The translations under genes and the position numbers were made by a program. Below the pieces are notes generated by a model. The model made no database searches, had not been told where the DNA came from, and worked only from the letters and a program-made list of their open reading frames with translations. Below are positions 56,325-64,000 of a stretch of DNA of 64,000 bases, one piece after another. Positions within the stretch are counted from its first letter, which is position 1. Each line of letters begins with the position of its first letter. Location of the stretch: positions 1-64,000 of the forward strand of contig JAPPUL010000087.1 in the NCBI GenBank assembly GCA_026874595.1, given 5' to 3'. The DNA is from Sipunculus nudus. Taxonomy: Eukaryota; Annelida; Sipuncula; Golfingiida; Sipunculidae.

Positions 56325-56830
56325 ATAACTGTCCTTAAATATACTTTACTAACTAAATATTCTTTAAAAATGATCTATATTAAATTAATTTAATAAAATA
56401 CTAAACAATTTTAAAAAAGATGGGAAATATATAAATATACGCTTTAGAATAATAACCTATTGTTTATATAGTATAAGTATAGGATTGTAAGTTGCTAATA
56501 CCTGATTCAGCCCTAACAAATTAGCTTGATATTTCAAGCCCAGTGAATAAGTTCGGGTGTTTTCAAACTAAGAAGGCTTGTTATGCAAAAAAAATACTTT
56601 TTTTCAATAAAATATTTCCTATTTTATAAAGTTTTAGTTATCTTGTAGGACCTATTCAAATAATGTTATACGTTTCTTATTCATAAATGTTCAAATATGA
56701 GAGAGTCCAAAACAATAAAAGTTTTCTAAAAGGTATTTTAAAGCTTATTTAGATAGTAGTGCTTTATAGAAAGCATCTTCTTAAGATTGATAAAGGTATT
56801 AATAAAGATCATGTTGGACTTGTAATAAGT
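56325..56830. other. 506-bp AT-rich intergenic region upstream of the tRNA genes
   Basis: No coding potential. A region from about 56505 to 56600 looks structured: GCTTGA-TATT-TCAAGC is a perfect hairpin, and CCC...GGG pairing around AGTGAATAAGTTC is possible. A TATAGTATAAG stretch near 56470 could be a promoter. A small RNA is possible but unproven. Directions: ribBA leaves to the left and tRNA-Thr to the right, so two promoters must lie here. Confidence 0.35.
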
Positions 56831-56903
56831 GCCCGTGTAGCTCAGTTGGTAGAGCACTTGCATGGTAAGCAAGTTGTCACCAGTTCAAATCTGGTCATGG
56901 GCT
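56831..56903 (+). tRNA. tRNA-Thr (anticodon GGT)
   Basis: Complete cloverleaf of 73 nt. Acceptor GCCCGTG pairs with CATGGGC, D-arm GCTC...GAGC, anticodon stem CTTGC/GCAAG with loop ATGGTAA, T-arm ACCAG-TTCAAAT-CTGGT. CCA is not encoded. Confidence 0.95.
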
Positions 56904-56972
56904 TGCTGTATGTTAAATTTAAATGAGAAGGTGCTTTATATATATATATTTAGCTTTGGCTATTAAGAATAT

Positions 56973-57046
56973 AGGTCTGTAGCTCAATTTGGCAGAGCAC
57001 TGGTCTCCAAAACCAGGTGTTGTGGGTTCAAGTCCCGCCAGGCCTG
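56973..57046 (+). tRNA. tRNA-Trp (anticodon CCA)
   Basis: Cloverleaf of 74 nt. Acceptor AGGTCTG pairs with CAGGCCT (one G-U), anticodon stem CTGGT/ACCAG with loop CTCCAAA, T-arm GTGGG...CCCGC. It precedes secE, the usual place of tRNA-Trp in bacteria. CCA is not encoded. Confidence 0.95.
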
Positions 57047-57111
57047 AGCTATAACTTAGTGTTTTTTTAGTATTTTGCTGATGTTATTATAAGGTATATA
57101 GGTTATATAGA

Positions 57112-57366
57112 TTGAAGAAAAAAGAGACAGTAAGAAAAGAGGCTGGGAAAAAGAAGGGAAAGGTGGCAACGTATGTGGGGGAGTCTTTGGGTGAGCTTAA
57201 AAAGGTAAGCTGGCCAAGAAAGGAGGAGGTTGTAAATTCTACAATAGTGGTAATTACTCTAATAATAATAATATCCCTAATACTTAGTGTATTTGATATA
57301 GGCGTTAGCAAGGCAGTAGAATATTTATTTGAGCCTGTGGCAAGTTTTATCTTGTTTTGGCTTTAG
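57112..57366 (+). CDS. secE: Preprotein translocase subunit SecE
   Basis: 84 residues, TTG start. Lysine-rich N-terminus, then the SecE signature VGESLGELKKVSWPRKEEVV and a single membrane helix (STIVVITLIIIISLILSVF). It clamps SecY in the inner membrane. 22 bp ahead of nusG, as in most bacteria. Confidence 0.93.
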   Translation: MKKKETVRKEAGKKKGKVATYVGESLGELKKVSWPRKEEVVNSTIVVITLIIIISLILSVFDIGVSKAVEYLFEPVASFILFWL

Positions 57367-57388
57367 GTTTTGTTTTAAAAAAATAGTA

Positions 57389-57949
57389 ATGGCAAAGAAT
57401 TGGTATATCTTACATGTTTACTCAGGGCATGAGAATAAGGTAAGTGAAAACATAGAGCATAATTTAAAACGTCAAGAAGTAGGGAAGTATATAGGAGAAG
57501 TAAAAATACCTATAGAGAATACGGTAGAGCTTAGGAATGGCAAGAAGCAGCAGGTAAAGAAGAAGTTTTTCCCAGGGTATATATTAGTTGAGATGGACCT
57601 TCCAGACTCGCAAGAGCAATGGCAAAGCGTATGTAATGCTATAGTACGTCTTCAGAGTGTAACAGGATTTGTGGGGACTATAGCCAAAGAAAAGCCTGTC
57701 CCTATCCCTAAAAAAGAAGCTCAGGAGATCTTGCAAAGAATGGGCGCAATTAAAACACCTTCAACTTACGTGCAAAAAATATCATTTCTTGAAGGGGAGC
57801 TTGTTCGCGTAAAAGATGGTCCGTTTGCAAATTTCAGCGGAGCGATAGAATATATAAATCATGAAAAGGGAAAGGTTCGGATTAAGGTTGATATATTTGG
57901 GCGCTCAACGCCTATTGAGCTTGATTTTTATCAAGTTGAATCATTATAG
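57389..57949 (+). CDS. nusG: Transcription elongation/antitermination factor NusG
   Basis: 186 residues from ATG 57389, the first Met that fits the family start (MAKNWYILHVYSGHENKV). NGN domain with KKKFFPGYILVEM; KOW domain with EGELVRVKDGPFANFSGAIE and the end GRSTPIELDFYQVESL. It couples RNA polymerase to Rho and the ribosome. Longer readings from 57329 overlap secE and have no ribosome site. Confidence 0.96.
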   Translation: MAKNWYILHVYSGHENKVSENIEHNLKRQEVGKYIGEVKIPIENTVELRNGKKQQVKKKFFPGYILVEMDLPDSQEQWQSVCNAIVRLQSVTGFVGTIAKEKPVPIPKKEAQEILQRMGAIKTPSTYVQKISFLEGELVRVKDGPFANFSGAIEYINHEKGKVRIKVDIFGRSTPIELDFYQVESL

Positions 57950-57950
57950 G

Positions 57951-57982
57951 AATTGTAAAGTTGATAAATTGTAAAGTTGATA
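57951..57982 (+). repeat. 16-bp tandem duplication in the nusG-rplK spacer
   Basis: Two exact copies of AATTGTAAAGTTGATA directly after the nusG stop codon. Confidence 0.95.
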
Positions 57983-58005
57983 AATAGGAGAGTAAATAAA
58001 AGCAG

Positions 58006-58425
58006 ATGTCAAAGAAGGTAGCGTCATTAATAAAACTTCAGTTGCCAGCTGGTAAAGCAAATCCATCCCCCCCTGTGGGACCTGCGCTTGGGCAGCATGG
58101 AGTAAATATAATGGATTTTTGCAAAGCGTTCAACGCTGCAACAAAAGACAAAGGAGAAACAATAATCCCTGTAGTGATAACAGTATACCAGGATAGGAGT
58201 TTTGATTTTATATTAAAATCTCCCCCAGCAGCGGTCCTAATAAAAGAGGCGCTAAAGCTCCAAAAAGGTGCTCCAAATTCACTTAAGAAGGTAGGTACGA
58301 TAACAGAAGAGCAGCTTGAAAGCATAGCAAAACTAAAGATGAGTGATTTAAATGCAAATTCAATTGAGTCTGCCAAAAACATAATAAAAGGCACAGCACG
58401 TAGTATGGGCGTCTATCTTAAATAA
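58006..58425 (+). CDS. rplK: 50S ribosomal protein L11
   Basis: 139 residues. Family start [40 protein letters not shown] and the C-terminal rRNA-binding domain ending [15 protein letters not shown]11 forms the GTPase-associated centre with 23S rRNA. Ribosome site GGAG upstream. Intact. Confidence 0.97.
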   Translation: MSKKVASLIKLQLPAGKANPSPPVGPALGQHGVNIMDFCKAFNAATKDKGETIIPVVITVYQDRSFDFILKSPPAAVLIKEALKLQKGAPNSLKKVGTITEEQLESIAKLKMSDLNANSIESAKNIIKGTARSMGVYLK

Positions 58426-58509
58426 AAAGCATTTGAATAATGTTATAGAGCGATAAAATAGAAATGCTAAATGTCAATCGCAATTAAAATAAAAATAGGA
58501 GATAGTGCA

Positions 58510-59208
58510 TTGAAAAGGAGCAAAAGATACGATGAGGCATCTAAGGGGGTGGATAGCAAGGCAATTGGGCTTGATGAGGCAACTCAGCTTGTAAAGGAGC
58601 TATCAAATGAGAAGAGTAAAGTAAAATTCGAGGAGAGCGTAGAGCTTGCAATAAATCTAAACTTGAAAGCAAAACACACGGTTCGAGGGACACTAACGTT
58701 ACCGCACCAATCGGCTAAAAGTCAAGAGTCTAAAATGATATTGGTATTCGCAAAGGGAGAAAAAGCCCAAGAAGCAGAGGAGGCAGGGGCAAGTTATGTA
58801 GGGGATCAGGATTTAGTTGATAAAATAAAGGGTGGCTGGGTGGAATTTGATGTTGCAATAGCGACTCCAGACATGATGAAAGAGGTAGGGAAGCTTGGTC
58901 CAATACTTGGCAGGCGCGGACTTATGCCAAATCCAAAGACAGGAACAGTAACAATGAACTTAAAGTCGGCAATACAGGAGTTCAAAGCAGGGAAAACAGA
59001 ATATAAGGCAGACAAAACAGGGATAGTACATTTAAAGATAGGAACAGTCTCAATGAAAAGTGAAGAGCTTGCGGGTAATGCGAAAAGCCTTTACAAAGAG
59101 GTTTTGAAGAAAAAGCCAACAGATTTAAAAGGTGAGTATATAAAAAGCGTAAGTCTTTCATCGACTATGGGTCCTGGTGTAAAGCTTTTGCATGGAAGTT
59201 TAGTATAA
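58510..59208 (+). CDS. rplA: 50S ribosomal protein L1
   Basis: About 232 residues from TTG 58510, chosen for AGGAGA 7 bases upstream and a normal L1 length; an ATG at 58471 lacks a ribosome site. Blocks: KSKVKFEESVELAINLNLK, RGTLTLPHQ, LGPILGRRGLMPNPKTGTVT, GTVSMKSEELAGNAKSL. L1 builds the stalk at the E-site and in many bacteria represses its own operon. Intact. Confidence 0.96.
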   Translation: MKRSKRYDEASKGVDSKAIGLDEATQLVKELSNEKSKVKFEESVELAINLNLKAKHTVRGTLTLPHQSAKSQESKMILVFAKGEKAQEAEEAGASYVGDQDLVDKIKGGWVEFDVAIATPDMMKEVGKLGPILGRRGLMPNPKTGTVTMNLKSAIQEFKAGKTEYKADKTGIVHLKIGTVSMKSEELAGNAKSLYKEVLKKKPTDLKGEYIKSVSLSSTMGPGVKLLHGSLV

Positions 59209-59258
59209 ATAGTTTATTTTAATGAATAGAAATAGATAATGTGGAGATAAAAAAGCGG

Positions 59259-59777
59259 ATGGCAACAGAAAAGAAAGTAGAAACAGTAAATAAGCTACTT
59301 GGGATATTGGATGAGTATGAAAGTTTTATAATAACAGACTATAGGGGTTTGACGGTAGAGCAACTTACTAAGCTTAGGCGCGAGTTGCTTGAGAATGGTG
59401 CTATATATCAGGTGGTAAAGAATAATTTAATTAAGATAGCAGTAGGAAACAAAAAAATAGAGGGGCTTGATGAATATTTTAGCGGGCCAACAGCAATAGC
59501 CTTTGCAAAGGATGATCCGATAAACACAAGCAAGATACTCTCACAATATGTAAAAAAGACAAACATATTGAAGCTCAAAGGAGGTTATAGTAGTGGAGAG
59601 ATATTGAGTGGTGAAGATGTTATAAAACTATCAAAGTTACCAAGTCGTGAAGTGTTGATAGGAAGGTTTTTAGGGGGTTTGAAGGGGCCGTTATATGGGC
59701 TTTCGAATGTTTTTATGTCTTTACGGCGTAATTTAGTATATGCATTAAGTGAGATCTCAAAGAGCAAAAATAAATAA
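59259..59777 (+). CDS. rplJ: 50S ribosomal protein L10
   Basis: 172 residues from ATG 59259 (GGAGA upstream; a GTG at 59241 would add six residues). Signature FIITDYRGLTVEQLTKLRRE and YQVVKNNLIKIAV, then GGYSSGEILSGEDVIKLSKL. It anchors L7/L12 dimers to the ribosome. Intact. Confidence 0.96.
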   Translation: MATEKKVETVNKLLGILDEYESFIITDYRGLTVEQLTKLRRELLENGAIYQVVKNNLIKIAVGNKKIEGLDEYFSGPTAIAFAKDDPINTSKILSQYVKKTNILKLKGGYSSGEILSGEDVIKLSKLPSREVLIGRFLGGLKGPLYGLSNVFMSLRRNLVYALSEISKSKNK

Positions 59778-59841
59778 AAAAATAAAAATCTAACAAGTTA
59801 TACATAATATAAAAATGTTTAAAGTAAAGGAGAAATAAAAG

Positions 59842-60243
59842 ATGTCGACTACTACAAAACTAAAAGTAGATGATATAGTAGAAGCAGTAAAGGGAATGAC
59901 AATGGTTGAGGTATCGGAGTTGGTTAAAAGGCTTGAGGAGGAATTTGGTGTAAGTGCGCAAGCGCCTGTTGCTCTACAAGCAGTAGGAGGAGTGGATACA
60001 GGGGAAGGCGAGGCTGGAGGAGCCGCAGAGCAAACTGAGTTTTCAGTAATACTAGTTAGTGCAGGGGGTAATAAGATACCAGTTATAAAGGAGGTGCGGG
60101 GGATAACCGGGCTTAGTTTGAAAGAAACAAAAGACTTGGTAGAGGCAGGTGGTAAGCCAATAAAGGAAAAAATCAGTAAAGAGGAGGCAGAACAATTAAA
60201 AGAAAAACTTGAAGGAGTTGGTGCAACGGTAGAAATAAAATAG
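59842..60243 (+). CDS. rplL: 50S ribosomal protein L7/L12
   Basis: 133 residues. N-terminal dimerisation region, a glycine- and alanine-rich hinge ([19 protein letters not shown]) and the conserved C-terminal domain [20 protein letters not shown] with [25 protein letters not shown] ribosome site. A short tandem repeat (AAATAGTAAAC) follows the stop. Confidence 0.97.
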   Translation: MSTTTKLKVDDIVEAVKGMTMVEVSELVKRLEEEFGVSAQAPVALQAVGGVDTGEGEAGGAAEQTEFSVILVSAGGNKIPVIKEVRGITGLSLKETKDLVEAGGKPIKEKISKEEAEQLKEKLEGVGATVEIK

Positions 60244-60314
60244 TAAACAAATAGTAAAACAAAAGGGCGCTGTGACCCATTATAACAAAAAATCAAAAAT
60301 GCTAGGGAGTGTAC

Positions 60315-63776
<3,462 letters not shown>

Positions 63777-63811
63777 TTATAAGCGAGTTATTAGAGATTA
63801 AAGTAGACTAA

Positions 63812-64000
<189 letters not shown>

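Noticed and set aside
56325-56480. FMN riboswitch upstream of ribBA
   Set aside because: None of the conserved RFN blocks is present on the minus strand.
56325-56830. Replication origin in the 506-bp AT-rich gap where strand composition changes
   Set aside because: No dnaA, dnaN or DnaA-box cluster is visible, and the composition change at 12 and 56 kb follows gene direction.

Overview
The window comes from an AT-rich spirochaete (phylum Spirochaetota), most likely a Brachyspira- or Brevinema-like lineage. The basis is the RpoB N-terminal sequence, which resembles Borrelia-type RpoB, the block order nusA-infB-rbfA-truB-ribF-rpsO-pnp, and tRNA-Trp-secE-nusG-rplKAJL-rpoBC. Other support is a flagellar switch gene (fliN), several signal-peptide outer-membrane barrels, and heavy use of TTG/GTG starts. 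No phage, insertion sequence or CRISPR array is visible. The exact genus cannot be fixed from the sequence alone.

Layout. 1-12 kb (+): transcription, translation and RNA turnover genes (nusA end, infB, rbfA, truB, ribF, rpsO, pnp, an M16 peptidase, RNase J). 12-24 kb (mostly -): a TPR protein, comEC, a large AddA-like helicase-nuclease, murB, an unknown gene, fliN, an FtsI-type transpeptidase, plus yqeK on +. 24-35 kb: class II (B12-dependent) ribonucleotide reductase, ilvE, a NhaD-like antiporter, a MEMO/U32 pair, a TIG-propeller protein with galU, and a lipoprotein. 35-41 kb (+): aconitase and two outer-membrane barrel genes, one with a FecR-like domain. 41-50 kb (-): cvpA, mtnA, a TagA-like gene, and a cobalt/corrinoid operon (outer-membrane protein, cbiMN, cbiQ, cbiO, cbiK, cbiL) behind a recognisable cobalamin riboswitch and promoter. 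50-56 kb: a glycosyltransferase-methyltransferase fusion, a membrane-anchored tandem winged-helix protein, aroB, xer and ribBA. 56.3-64 kb (+): tRNA-Thr, tRNA-Trp, secE, nusG, four ribosomal protein genes, rpoB and the start of rpoC.

How the genes connect. The riboswitch operon would import cobalt (CbiMNQO), insert it into sirohydrochlorin (CbiK) and begin methylation towards cobyrinate (CbiL). The only ribonucleotide reductase in view needs adenosylcobalamin, so cobalamin supply probably feeds DNA synthesis here.

Two genome-wide oddities stand out. First, rbfA, truB, ribF, rpsO, pnp, the antiporter and rpoB are broken by single-base indels that leave conserved protein on both sides, while longer neighbours are intact. 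Sequencing or consensus error is the simplest cause. Second, short (8-16 bp) perfect or near-perfect tandem duplications recur at gene ends, just before starts and in protein linkers.
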